From Bacteroidales bacterium (GTDB lineage: Bacteria > Bacteroidota > Bacteroidia > Bacteroidales > UBA4181), in contig JAISRX010000295.1 in NCBI GenBank assembly GCA_031273395.1, forward strand, positions 1-36,759: a stretch of 36,759 nucleotides of DNA. Direction: 5' to 3'. The notes beneath the pieces are model-generated. The model was given only the letters and a program-made list of their open reading frames with translations, made no database searches and was not told the origin of the DNA. How positions within the stretch are numbered: position 1 is the stretch's first letter; each line of letters begins with the position of its first letter. Shown in pieces: positions 1-7,941 of the stretch. A program made the translations under genes and the position numbers.

Positions 1-118
1 CGTTTTACGTCCATGCAGGGCTGTGCATAACCCCGACAGGGGTTGCCTTTTGATAACCCCGTACAAGCGAAGCGCAGTGCGGGGTACGAAAACTCAAAAC
101 TCAACCGAATGCAGTATA
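1..118 (+). repeat. Dispersed MITE-like element, copy 1 (left part outside the window)
   Basis: This stretch is nearly identical to 3155-3275 and to the reverse complement of about 36584-36700. It contains short hairpins (for example ACCCC-gaca-GGGGT) and ends with TGCAGTATA at 110-118. That is the same right-hand inverted repeat that closes the complete copy at 3069-3279. The left end lies before base 1. It can be read through as protein, but the same DNA recurs in unrelated settings and its hairpins argue against coding. Confidence 0.75.
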
Positions 119-162
119 AATCCAACACCGCCTCACAAAAGAATGAACAAAAAATATTTTTC

Positions 163-192
163 TTTGCTGTTCAAAAAAGATATTTATCTTTG
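163..192 (+). promoter_or_regulatory. Bacteroidota-type promoter upstream of the minisatellite
   Basis: TTTG at 163-166 is followed after 18 bases by TATCTTTG at 185-192, a close match to the TTTG / TAnnTTTG pattern of this phylum. Transcription would start near 198 and run through the 42-bp minisatellite towards the DUF6261 gene at 868. No closer promoter to that gene is evident, so the minisatellite may be its long leader or a separate small transcript. Confidence 0.55.
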
Positions 193-214
193 CACTGTTA
201 ACCTTTTTTTTTCG

Positions 215-799
215 ATGATGTTGCATTGCAGTACAGTAGAAACGAAAACTTTGGCGTCCGCCGCCATCCCCGCCTGTAGAGGCGTGCATTGCACCTCCGG
301 ATCGCCTGTCATTTTGACAGATTATGTGTGGTGGGCAAAGCGATATATAACATCGAGTTATAGCGATTTCCGCACATCCCTTTTTTGGCAGAATACCTCT
401 TTCGACACACCTGCACAAGCCGCGCCATGTCTTTGGCAGGACTCGGATTTTTTGCCGTCCCGCGCCGACGACAGCCTGACGGCGATGGCGGAACAGTTCG
501 CTACCCACAGCGAGCCATCGGCGGCACTTTCGCGAACAGTCGCTACCCCCGCCGAGACCTCGACGGCACTTTCGCCAACTGTCGCTATCCCCGCCGATAC
601 CTCGACGGCACTTTCGCCAACTGTCGCTACCCCTGCCGAGACCTCGGTAGCACTTTCGCCAACAGTCGCTACCACCGCCGAGCCATCGACGGCGCTTTCG
701 TCAACAGTCGCCACTCACAACGAGCCTTCGCACCGCCTGGCGGGAAAATTGGCTGTTATCTCCGTAGAGACGCGGCATACCGTGTCTCTACCCGTATAG
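215..799 (+). CDS. Doubtful repeat-containing reading frame (possibly non-coding)
   Basis: A frame of 194 codons opens at ATG 215, just downstream of a good promoter. Its middle consists of 14-residue repeats of the form TVATPAETSTALSP, encoded by the 42-bp minisatellite. It has no recognisable domain and no clear signal peptide. Because 42 is a multiple of three and the repeat is GC-rich, another plus-strand frame and one minus-strand frame are also open through the same repeats. Openness is therefore weak evidence of translation. I do not recognise a function; a repeat-derived artefact is at least as likely as a gene. Confidence 0.2.
   Translation: MMLHCSTVETKTLASAAIPACRGVHCTSGSPVILTDYVWWAKRYITSSYSDFRTSLFWQNTSFDTPAQAAPCLWQDSDFLPSRADDSLTAMAEQFATHSEPSAALSRTVATPAETSTALSPTVAIPADTSTALSPTVATPAETSVALSPTVATTAEPSTALSSTVATHNEPSHRLAGKLAVISVETRHTVSLPV
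486..730. repeat. GC-rich 42-bp minisatellite, about 5.7 units
   Basis: The motif CTTTCG recurs at 527, 569, 611, 653 and 695, exactly 42 bp apart. Each unit carries a conserved core like GACGGCACTTTCGCCAAC and a variable GCCGAGACC / GCCGAGCCA segment. Units differ by a few substitutions and no indels. It lies between a promoter (163-192) and the DUF6261 gene. Confidence 0.9.
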
Positions 800-821
800 A
801 CACGGCACGCCACGTCTCTAC
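764..821. repeat. Two imperfect GTAGAGAC palindromes
   Basis: Two adjacent 28-bp imperfect inverted repeats, 764-791 and 794-821, have arms of the type GTAGAGACGCGG / CCGTGTCTCTAC. The same motif occurs as a perfect palindrome at 1607-1634, so the DUF6261 gene is bracketed by them. They look like REP-like dispersed palindromes. Confidence 0.75.
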
Positions 822-867
822 AATTCATCCCTGTAAATAGTTTTAACCTCTCAAATAATAATAAGAT

Positions 868-1599
868 ATGAAAGTCATTATCAGAATTAATTATACACAT
901 TTGCGTAACGACGCCCACGTGGAGCTTCATGAAACAGCCGACGCGATGATGGTGCGCTACAACCCTGCAACGCTGGGTATTGACGTGCTGTACGGCGAGT
1001 ACAAACCCCTCCTCAACGCCGAACTGTCGCTGCTCAACGTCCTCCGAAAGAGCAGCTACACCGGTGAGATTAAGGAGGCTGACCACCGGCGCGACATGCT
1101 CTTTCGCGGCTTTGCCGACGCCGTGAAATCGGGTCTCAACCATTTCGACCCTGCCAAACGCGAAGCGGCACACAGGATAGACATCGTGCTGGACAACTAC
1201 GGCAACATCGCCGCCAAAGCCCTCGATCAGGAGACAGCCGCCATAGACGACCTCCTGCGCGAACTCCGCAGCGGCGACTATCCCGCGCTCGTCGACAGTC
1301 TTGCCCTCACTGACTGGCTCGTGCAGCTCGACGCCGAAAACCAAACTTTCAAAACGCTGATGCTGGCGCGTTACGGCGAAACGTCGCAGCGACCGACCAC
1401 CCGAATGAAAGCCGCCCGCAAGAATACGGACGCCGCTTTCCGAAACATCATCGACCGCCTCGAAGCCCTCGCAACGGTGAACGGCATTACGCTCTACGAG
1501 CCGTTTATCCGCGAGCTGAACGCCCTCCTCGAACGCTACAGAAACATCATGGCGGCAGGGGCGGGAAGACGGAAGAAAGAATCAAAGGATGAATCGTAG
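868..1599 (+). CDS. DUF6261 family protein
   Basis: This 243-residue soluble protein has no signal peptide or membrane segment. Its opening (MKVIIRINYTHLRNDAHVEL), the internal stretches FRGFADAVKSGLNHFDP and DNYGNIAAKALDQETAAIDD, and its length agree with the DUF6261 family as I recall it from Bacteroidales genomes. It looks almost entirely helical, and a lysine-rich tail ends it. The function of the family is not known to me. It stands alone, flanked by GTAGAGAC palindromes on both sides, with the minisatellite upstream and rubrerythrin downstream. The ATG at 868 fits the family start. Confidence 0.7.
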   Translation: MKVIIRINYTHLRNDAHVELHETADAMMVRYNPATLGIDVLYGEYKPLLNAELSLLNVLRKSSYTGEIKEADHRRDMLFRGFADAVKSGLNHFDPAKREAAHRIDIVLDNYGNIAAKALDQETAAIDDLLRELRSGDYPALVDSLALTDWLVQLDAENQTFKTLMLARYGETSQRPTTRMKAARKNTDAAFRNIIDRLEALATVNGITLYEPFIRELNALLERYRNIMAAGAGRRKKESKDES

Positions 1600-1606
1600 A
1601 AACGTT

Positions 1607-1634
1607 GTAGAGACGCGGTGCGCCGCGTCTCTAC
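1607..1634. repeat. Perfect 12-bp-arm palindrome
   Basis: GTAGAGACGCGG, a 4-base loop, then CCGCGTCTCTAC form a perfect inverted repeat just after the DUF6261 stop codon. It belongs to the same family as 764-821. It has no T-run on either side, so it is not a classical terminator, although it could stabilise the 3' end of a transcript. Confidence 0.8.
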
Positions 1635-1835
1635 CATCGTGGCGGACACGGCATGCCGGTAGAAGAACCGTTATGGTCGCCTAAGAAAATTCCGCAGAGA
1701 CGGGTGTATTTTCTGCCGGCATATTACCATTTGGTACGGATAGCGCCTCAAAAAAAGAATGAACCGAAAACATGCGATCCCTTCGTCGCGCAAAAAAAAA
1801 ATTGATCCTGCTGTTCTCCGGTTCATTTTTATTTG

Positions 1836-1843
1836 TACATTTG
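1836..1843 (+). promoter_or_regulatory. -7 box for rubrerythrin
   Basis: TACATTTG matches TAnnTTTG and lies 31 bases before the rubrerythrin start codon. The expected -33 position (about 1812-1815) holds only a weak TGTT, so the promoter may be activator-dependent. That would suit an oxidative-stress gene, but it is inference. Confidence 0.45.
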
Positions 1844-1874
1844 CACTTGAATTAACGTTAAAATCATTCCGGTT

Positions 1875-2453
1875 ATGTCTAAAAGTATTAAGGGAACCCT
1901 GACGGAAAAAAATCTGTTGCACTCGTTTGCCGGCGAATCGCAGGCAAGAATGCGCTATACGTATTTTGCAAGTCAGGCAAAAAAGGAGGGGTATGAACAA
2001 ATTTCAGCCGTTTTTGCCGAAACAGCCGATCAGGAAAAGGAACATGCCAAGCGGATGTTCAAATATCTGGAAGGGGGCATGGTGGAAATCACCGCGAGTT
2101 TTCCGGCAGGCGAAATACGCACCACCCTCGAAAATCTGTATGCCGCAGCCGCCGGCGAAAACGAAGAATGGGCGGAGGCATATCCCGCCTTTGCCGATGT
2201 TGCCGAGCAGGAAGGCTTTCCTGCCATTGCGGCAATGTACAGAAACATTGCGACAGCCGAAAAGGGACACGAACAGGCTTATCGGGATTTCATCGCCCGT
2301 ATCGAAACATCCGCCGTGTTTGAAGCAGAGGAAGAAACTGAGTGGCAGTGCCGCAACTGCGGATATATCCATAAGGGCAAAGGCGCGCCGAAAGCCTGTC
2401 CCGCATGTCTGCATCCGCAAGCCTTTTTTGAAAGGCGGAAAAACAACCGATAG
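1875..2453 (+). CDS. rbr: Rubrerythrin
   Basis: This 192-residue non-haem diiron peroxidase is expected to reduce hydrogen peroxide in the cytoplasm of an anaerobe, with electrons passed in by its rubredoxin domain. The N-terminal ferritin-like four-helix domain (about 1-145) shows both diiron half-sites: Glu21 with Glu54-x-x-His57, and Glu97 with Glu129-x-x-His132. The C-terminal rubredoxin domain has Cys159/Cys162 and Cys175/Cys178 in CxxC pairs. Length and domain order are standard. The start at 1875 gives the usual MSKSIKGT opening. The dtd start codon follows 10 bases after the stop, so the two may be co-transcribed. Confidence 0.95.
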   Translation: MSKSIKGTLTEKNLLHSFAGESQARMRYTYFASQAKKEGYEQISAVFAETADQEKEHAKRMFKYLEGGMVEITASFPAGEIRTTLENLYAAAAGENEEWAEAYPAFADVAEQEGFPAIAAMYRNIATAEKGHEQAYRDFIARIETSAVFEAEEETEWQCRNCGYIHKGKGAPKACPACLHPQAFFERRKNNR

Positions 2454-2463
2454 CAGCGGGAAC

Positions 2464-2916
2464 ATGCGGGCAGTCATTCAACGGGTATCGGAGGCTTCGA
2501 TGATGATTGAGGGGAAGATCTTTTCAAAAAGCGGGCGTGGACTGGTAGTGCTGGCAGGTTTTGAAGCCACGGACACGCAGGAAACCATTGACCGGCTGTG
2601 CGCCAAAATCGTCCGGATGCGCATTTTTTCGGACGCCGGAGGAAAAATGAACCTGTCGCTGCTGGACACGGGGGGAGAGATCATGGCGGTGAGTCAGTTC
2701 ACCCTGTTTGCCGACGCCCGCAAAGGCAACCGCCCGTCGTTTGTACGCGCCGCGCCGCCCGAAATCAGCCGTCCGCTGTACGACGCATTCGTCCGCAAAC
2801 TGGAGCAACTTTCCGGAAAGCCGGTTGCCACCGGTATCTTCGGCGCGGATATGAAAGTGTCGCTCGTCAACGACGGTCCCGTAACCATTGTCGTGGATAC
2901 GGAACATCGCGAATAA
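2464..2916 (+). CDS. dtd: D-aminoacyl-tRNA deacylase
   Basis: This 150-residue enzyme removes D-amino acids (and glycine mischarged on tRNA-Ala) from tRNA. It starts with the family's MRAVIQRVSEA. The two active-site signatures are present: SQFTLFAD at 77-84 and the Gly-cis-Pro motif in NDGPVT around 138-139. The upstream in-frame extension overlaps rubrerythrin in another frame and adds nothing family-like, so I take the ATG at 2464. The gene probably shares a transcript with rubrerythrin. After its stop there are about 150 bases with no recognisable gene before the MITE-like element. Confidence 0.95.
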   Translation: MRAVIQRVSEASMMIEGKIFSKSGRGLVVLAGFEATDTQETIDRLCAKIVRMRIFSDAGGKMNLSLLDTGGEIMAVSQFTLFADARKGNRPSFVRAAPPEISRPLYDAFVRKLEQLSGKPVATGIFGADMKVSLVNDGPVTIVVDTEHRE

Positions 2917-3068
2917 CCCCCATTCATCGTAAATCATCATTCCAACTGTCATCATGGAGCGTTATTTCCTGTTTGCGCCGCCCATCCGCCGTCGCGTCCT
3001 GCCACGGATTTGCCGGAACACGCCGACCGCGTCTTCCCGACGGTGATCACGCCAAGTCCGAAGCACTG

Positions 3069-3279
3069 ATAATATACTGCACTCTGTTATAGTCTTGTGT
3101 TTTTTAGCCTGTCGTACCCCGCATTTCATACGGGGTTATCAAAGGGTAACGCCTGCGGCGTTTTACGTCTATGCAGGGCTGTGCACACCCCGACAGGGGT
3201 TGCCTTTTGATAACCCCGTACAAGCGAAGCGCAGTGCGGGGTACGAAAACTCAAAACTCAACCGAATGCAGTATAATAT
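3069..3279. mobile_element. Complete MITE-like element (copy 2), 211 bp
   Basis: The terminal inverted repeats are ATAATATACTGCA at 3069-3081 and TGCAGTATAATAT at 3267-3279, matching at 12 of 13 positions. The interior carries palindromes such as ACGCC-tgc-GGCGT and ACCCC-gaca-GGGGT, and a segment about 115 bp long shared almost exactly with 1-118 and with the right end of the window. It has no transposase of its own, so it would have to be moved by one acting in trans. I see no convincing target-site duplication; the TA-rich ends could hide a TA duplication. Confidence 0.65.
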
Positions 3280-3305
3280 GGCAACCTTTATTTATTGACA
3301 ATGCC

Positions 3306-5969
3306 TTACCGGAAAAGCGGGAAGAATATTCTTACGCCGACGCTGCGGTATTTGAGCCGTTCAAATCCGACATATATTCCGGCACGCAGGAACAATCCGA
3401 TGCTGTAGCCCAGTTCGACGTAGTTTTTCAACTGCGGGGTATGAAGACAATCTATTTGCAGTTCTTCACTCCACAGGCGATTGTTGAAAAACGGCAGATA
3501 TTTCAGCGCCAGATAGGGCGTGGTGAACTTTACATGCACTTCTAAATAGCGGTCGGAAGCGCTGTTGCGGTAGTAGTCCGGCAGATTGAATCCGGGAAGG
3601 TCGGAAGGATCGACGGTGAGTATTTCCAAAGTACGGAAATGCTTGAAATCGGGGAAAAATATCTTTTTGCGGTTGACGAACATTCCGCCGTGGACGGTAT
3701 ATTGCAGTTGCTGCATGACGCCGGTTTTCACCCTCTGGGTGACGCCTGCCGTGAGCAGGTCGAAATCGCTGTGGCTCCCCAGCGCTCCCTTTACGCCTTT
3801 CTTCCATCCGGCAAGCAGCGTGGGGAAATCCGACCCGACCATTCGCTTGCGCCTGCTTTTGTCGATGCGGTAGTAAAAACGCGGGGTATAGTTGAGGTGA
3901 ACGGAAAAGGCGACGTGGGTGTGATCCGTGAAATGACCGGCAAAGTCGTCATGTTCGGGAATATTCGGAGAATAATCGCGCGAGCTGCGGTAAAAAAAGG
4001 AAAAGTCGCTGCTGTTTTCCAGCGCTTTCCGCCGTGCATAATGCAAGTCGGCGCGTAATTGCAAGCCATTGACAATATCCGTCGTGTTGCCGGCTTTGAC
4101 GAATTTTTCTTCGTACAGTTTCATGCGGTTATTTCTAAAAACCAGTGACGTAAAGGTATTTTCCAGCGGATATATCCCCTGCGTTCCCGCAAAATCAAAC
4201 GACTTGTTCCCGAAGGACAGTTCGGCGTATCCCCTTTGCATGGGAGCATAGGTCAAACCGGCGTCCACGCTCCACATAAGCGTTTTTCGGTTGATCGCCC
4301 AAACGACTTCCGGAGCGACGGTCAGGCGTTTCTCCCTTCGGTTGGGCGTGAAATCCCTGTAATATTCCAACTTTTGCCCGATAAAAAATCCATCCACCGT
4401 ATTGAAGCCGAGTTTCAGCCGTTTTGTTCCGAGATATTCCAGCGTGCCGCCCGTTTTGCCCAGCGGGAGCGTGCCGCCTTTTGCAAAGGCTGCGATCTGC
4501 CGAAGCGGTTTGTTTGCCCGCCCGGAACGTCGCGAAAGCGTATCCCGCGATGCGAGGGACAATTCGGCTTCCCGGTAGCCTTTCACCTCGTCCACCGTCA
4601 GGGGAACGGGACGCACCCTGTCCCAATAGGCAGTGTCGCGCCGGTGGGCGTTACTGTCCGTTTCCACCTTGTAATCTTCGTAATAGGTATCGGTCAGGTT
4701 CAGGGATTCCCTGCCGTTTTTTTTCTCTTCGGTTTCTTTCCGCATCAGTCTGGACAGTTTGTATGCTTCGCGATTGGAAAGTGTTTCTTCCGACAGGAGT
4801 TCTTCTATCTTCCGGCTGTTTTTGTTCTTTGCCGCACTTGCTGAAGGCTGTCCGGAGGGCGCTGTTTGCTGCCGCGCCTGTTTCCGCCGGCGTTCGGCAA
4901 GCTGCAGGACGTTCGGCTTGGCGAGCGACGTATTTTCCGCAATATCGCCGTATTTTACGGAGGAAACATAGCGAAAGTCGCCCTTGTTGCCCAGTATCGA
5001 CCCGCTGAAATCAATACGGTGTCCCACGGGCAGCCACACGTTCTCGCCCACTTCTCCGAAATTGACCTGTATGCGAAAAATCCCGCCGATGACAAACTCG
5101 CCCGACAAATCCACGGTATGTACGTTCCAGAAATCATCGGCAATGTAGATGTATCCCGCCAGCAACTGTTTGGCTTTGTGCGCCGGAATGACCCGTATTT
5201 TGTTGATGATCCGGTTTCCTTCTTCGATGAACCCCTCGTACACAAAACGGTAGTGTGCAAAAGCGCCCGGCGACAGGGGAGAGATGTACGGCAGAACGCT
5301 TTCCGGATCGTACACGCTGACGGTGATCATTCGCAGCGCACCGTCGGTTTTGTTGCGGTCGGGCATGTTGCCCGTCTTTTTAAGTACTTTCTGTTTGTAT
5401 TTGTTCGGCGCGGTAAATTCCATTTCGCTCACCGATTCTTCCATGTACGTGTTGCCTTCGCGAATACCTTCCAGTTCCTCTCTTGCCATGCTTCGCGCCA
5501 GCGGGGATATTTTGACTGCATGCACCGATCCTTTCACATACAGTTCCGCCTTGTATTTCGAGATGTGGTTCAGATAGTAGGGCGCCATGGCAATCGCCCG
5601 CCGCATGATGTTGCAGGCGGGGTCTTCGTCCTTGTTGGATATGACCACCTCGCGTATCTCATAGGTCTTTTCTTTCATCACTATGTCGCATGCCGTCGTT
5701 CCGCTGCCTGTGGCGATGCTGCGCGTCACCGTTTCGTAGCCGATGGAACGGAAAATACAAGTGTAGGTTCCTGCGGGCAGCGCCAATTCATAATATCCGT
5801 TTTCATCGGCGGCAGTACCCTGTTTCAGTTCCTTGACAAACAGTGTGGCGCTGACAACCGCTTCGCCTTTTTCCCCGGTAATCCTCCCCTTGATGCTTTG
5901 CCCGTGAAGCATGGATACCGCATGGAGATCAGCGATGAAAAAAAGCAAAATCCGAACCCATTTTTCCAT
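3306..5969 (-). CDS. DUF5686 outer-membrane protein with carboxypeptidase-regulatory-like domain
   Basis: This large envelope protein of 887 residues has a hydrophobic signal-like N-terminus (about 1-23, ending LHGQ). A CarbopepD-reg-2-type beta-sandwich follows (about 25-110; GRITGEKGEAVVSATLFVK and PAGTYTCIFRSIGYE are typical), then the long DUF5686 region. The C-terminal part has alternating beta-strands and ends in FFPLFR, consistent with an outer-membrane barrel. A charged low-complexity linker lies near 355-420 (RRRKQARQQ, KNKNSRKIEELL). Members are common in Bacteroidota and share the N-terminal domain with SusC-like transporters. The substrate is unknown. The gene stands alone, and I see no clear promoter box upstream. 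Confidence 0.85.
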   Translation of the reverse strand: MEKWVRILLFFIADLHAVSMLHGQSIKGRITGEKGEAVVSATLFVKELKQGTAADENGYYELALPAGTYTCIFRSIGYETVTRSIATGSGTTACDIVMKEKTYEIREVVISNKDEDPACNIMRRAIAMAPYYLNHISKYKAELYVKGSVHAVKISPLARSMAREELEGIREGNTYMEESVSEMEFTAPNKYKQKVLKKTGNMPDRNKTDGALRMITVSVYDPESVLPYISPLSPGAFAHYRFVYEGFIEEGNRIINKIRVIPAHKAKQLLAGYIYIADDFWNVHTVDLSGEFVIGGIFRIQVNFGEVGENVWLPVGHRIDFSGSILGNKGDFRYVSSVKYGDIAENTSLAKPNVLQLAERRRKQARQQTAPSGQPSASAAKNKNSRKIEELLSEETLSNREAYKLSRLMRKETEEKKNGRESLNLTDTYYEDYKVETDSNAHRRDTAYWDRVRPVPLTVDEVKGYREAELSLASRDTLSRRSGRANKPLRQIAAFAKGGTLPLGKTGGTLEYLGTKRLKLGFNTVDGFFIGQKLEYYRDFTPNRREKRLTVAPEVVWAINRKTLMWSVDAGLTYAPMQRGYAELSFGNKSFDFAGTQGIYPLENTFTSLVFRNNRMKLYEEKFVKAGNTTDIVNGLQLRADLHYARRKALENSSDFSFFYRSSRDYSPNIPEHDDFAGHFTDHTHVAFSVHLNYTPRFYYRIDKSRRKRMVGSDFPTLLAGWKKGVKGALGSHSDFDLLTAGVTQRVKTGVMQQLQYTVHGGMFVNRKKIFFPDFKHFRTLEILTVDPSDLPGFNLPDYYRNSASDRYLEVHVKFTTPYLALKYLPFFNNRLWSEELQIDCLHTPQLKNYVELGYSIGLFLRAGIYVGFERLKYRSVGVRIFFPLFR

Positions 5970-6198
5970 TCCCTATTGATGATGGTCATCTGAATAATAA
6001 CACATACAATAACTGTTTTGTTGCATGTATCCGAAAATACCGCAGGTTACGGAAGGCGTGATTTTTCATGCTTGGCGCTCCTTCGTTGAAAATGCAGTGC
6101 GGAAATGATCGTATTGCTTGGTACAGGCGACAAGGCGGCGTTGGGGAGAAGGTCATCCGTATTTGCGCTGCCGTTGTCGCGATAACCGCCGCCGCCGG

Positions 6199-7515
6199 TC
6201 ATCGGTTCCAGTATTTATCCGTCAATTCCTGCCTGATGTTCACTTCTTCCGGTTTGAAATGTTTGGCAAACAGCGACCATGCCACGTCGAGCATTTCGGT
6301 GGTGTTGATGTTCACGTCGATGGCAAGCAGGTGGGTGGAATAATCCTTGGCGAAAGCCAGCGTACGCTCGTCGTAGTGACTGAGGTCGAAGCCGTTTTCG
6401 AGTTTCGTTTTGGCGTTGGCGGCGTCGGAGTAGAGGCGCACGGCGGCGTTCATTACCTGCGGGTGATCCTCCCGTGTTTTGACGCCGATCACCAGCTGTT
6501 TCAGCCGCGAGAGGCTGCGGAAGGGATCAATGATGACCTTGCCTGCATCGCTGTCGCGGCGCAGGAAAAGTTGCCCTTCGGTGATGTATCCCGTGTTGTC
6601 CGGCACGGCATGGGTGATGTCGCCGCCCGACAGGGTGGTCACAGCGATGATGGTGATGGAACCGCCTGTGGGAAACTGAACGGCTTTCTCGTAAATCCTT
6701 GCAAGATCGGAGTACAGCGATCCGGGCATGGAGTCCTTCGAGGGTATTTGATCCATGCGGTTCGATACGATGGACAGGGCGTCGGCATACGAACTCATGT
6801 CGGTGAGCAGCACCAGCACTTTCTCGTTATGATCCGCCGCAAAATATTCGGCGGCGGTCAGCGCCATGTCGGGGATCAGCAGACGCTCCACCGGCGGGTC
6901 TTCGGTGGTGTTCACAAAACTGATGATGCGGTCGAGCGAACCGGCGTTGCCGAACACGTTTTTAAAATACAGATAGTCGTCGTTGGCAAGTCCCATACCG
7001 CCGAGTATGATTTTATCGGTTTCGGCGCGCAGGGCTACGGTAGCCATTACCTGATTGAACGGTTGATCGGGATCGGCAAAGAACGGTATTTTCTGTCCGG
7101 TGACCAGCGTATTGTTCAGATCGATGCCGGCAATCCCTGTGGAGATCAGTTCCGAAGGCTGTTTCCGCCGCACCGGGTTCACCGACGGACCGCCCGTTTC
7201 GCGTTCTTCGCCTTCCACGGGAGCGCCTCCGTCAATCGGTTCGCCGAAGGCATTGAAAAAACGTCCGGACAGCTGTTTGCCCACCTTCAGGGTAGGCGCC
7301 TTGCCCAAAAACACTATTTCGGCATTGGTGCGGATACCTTCCGTACCCTTGAAGACCTGCAAGGTAACCTCCTCGCCGTTGATCTTCACCACTTGCGCCA
7401 GCGCGCCATCTACGGTTGCCAACTCGTCGTAGCCTACTCCGGAGGCTTTCAAGGTGCAGGTGGCTTTGGTGATCCTGCTTACCTGCGTGTATATTTTCTG
7501 AAATGCTTTTGCCAT
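6199..7515 (-). CDS. atpB (ntpB): V-type ATP synthase subunit B (orphan)
   Basis: This 438-residue regulatory, non-catalytic nucleotide-binding subunit belongs to the V1/A1 sector. Its opening (YTQVSRITKATCTLKASGVG), the segment GRFFNAFGEPIDGGAPV, the stretch LLTDMSSYADALSIVSNRM and the typical C-terminal region all fit the family. Length is normal and the frame is intact. In Bacteroidota I expect subunit A immediately upstream and D, I and K downstream. Here the 227 bases downstream show no D-like sequence, and upstream lies a repeat and then the T9SS terminator. A -7 box close to its start codon suggests it is transcribed alone. Confidence 0.95.
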   Translation of the reverse strand: MAKAFQKIYTQVSRITKATCTLKASGVGYDELATVDGALAQVVKINGEEVTLQVFKGTEGIRTNAEIVFLGKAPTLKVGKQLSGRFFNAFGEPIDGGAPVEGEERETGGPSVNPVRRKQPSELISTGIAGIDLNNTLVTGQKIPFFADPDQPFNQVMATVALRAETDKIILGGMGLANDDYLYFKNVFGNAGSLDRIISFVNTTEDPPVERLLIPDMALTAAEYFAADHNEKVLVLLTDMSSYADALSIVSNRMDQIPSKDSMPGSLYSDLARIYEKAVQFPTGGSITIIAVTTLSGGDITHAVPDNTGYITEGQLFLRRDSDAGKVIIDPFRSLSRLKQLVIGVKTREDHPQVMNAAVRLYSDAANAKTKLENGFDLSHYDERTLAFAKDYSTHLLAIDVNINTTEMLDVAWSLFAKHFKPEEVNIRQELTDKYWNR

Positions 7516-7532
7516 GACTGTTATTTTTGAGG

Positions 7533-7540
7533 CAAATATA
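7533..7540 (-). promoter_or_regulatory. -7 box for V-ATPase subunit B
   Basis: Read on the minus strand, TATATTTG fits TAnnTTTG and ends 17 bases before the ATG. No good -33 TTTG sits at the usual distance. It supports separate transcription of the orphan subunit. Confidence 0.4.
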
Positions 7541-7694
7541 ATTCAAAAAATGTATTCCACCATATTTTTTCGGATTATCGCGAATCTTTTTTGAAAACAG
7601 TGACGGGAAAACGGAGAGCAGGAAAGAGGGACATTTGCCTTCGGCGAGGGCTTCGCCGTTCAAATTGTCGCGTGTATGGAGGATGTGCAAAATT

Positions 7695-7784
7695 CCCCGC
7701 GGGACGATACTTTATTAACCGTAGATTCCGCTTCGCTTCATCTGCGGAAAACGAAATCTTCTCACTCTCCCAACTCCCGCAGGG
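7695..7784 (-). repeat. Solo copy of the double-hairpin repeat
   Basis: On the minus strand this reads CCCTGCGGGAGTTGGGAGAG, then a CAGAT...ATCT stem, then GGTTAATAAAGTATCGTCCC. It matches the 81-bp unit near 36480-36560 in order and orientation of parts. It proves that the array unit at the right end also occurs singly elsewhere. It lies between V-ATPase B and the T9SS terminator, in a 426-base gap that holds no credible gene. Confidence 0.75.
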
Positions 7785-7882
7785 TAAGGAGGCAAAATTA
7801 ACATTTTTTCCCTCTTTAGGCTCGCTAATATTTATGCCTAAACACAGGGTTTTACTGGTAAGCCCAAAAGATCGGTAAAGCA

Positions 7883-7912
7883 AAAAAAAGTGCGGTTGTG
7901 CCGCACTTTTTT
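7883..7912. terminator. Bidirectional terminator after gldN
   Basis: AAAAAAGTGCGG, loop TTGTG, then CCGCACTTTTTT give a perfect stem with an A-run on one side and a T-run on the other, so it can stop transcription on either strand. It sits 30 bases past the gldN stop codon and closes the T9SS operon. Confidence 0.9.
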
Positions 7913-7941
7913 AACATTTCAATAAATGAAACGACTGTGTG

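Noticed and set aside
4866-5993. Long plus-strand frame opposite the DUF5686 gene
   Set aside because: It is a shadow of a well-supported gene, with no recognisable domain.
6118-7530. 470-codon plus-strand frame opposite V-ATPase B
   Set aside because: It is antisense to a clear gene, and its composition follows the complementary codons.
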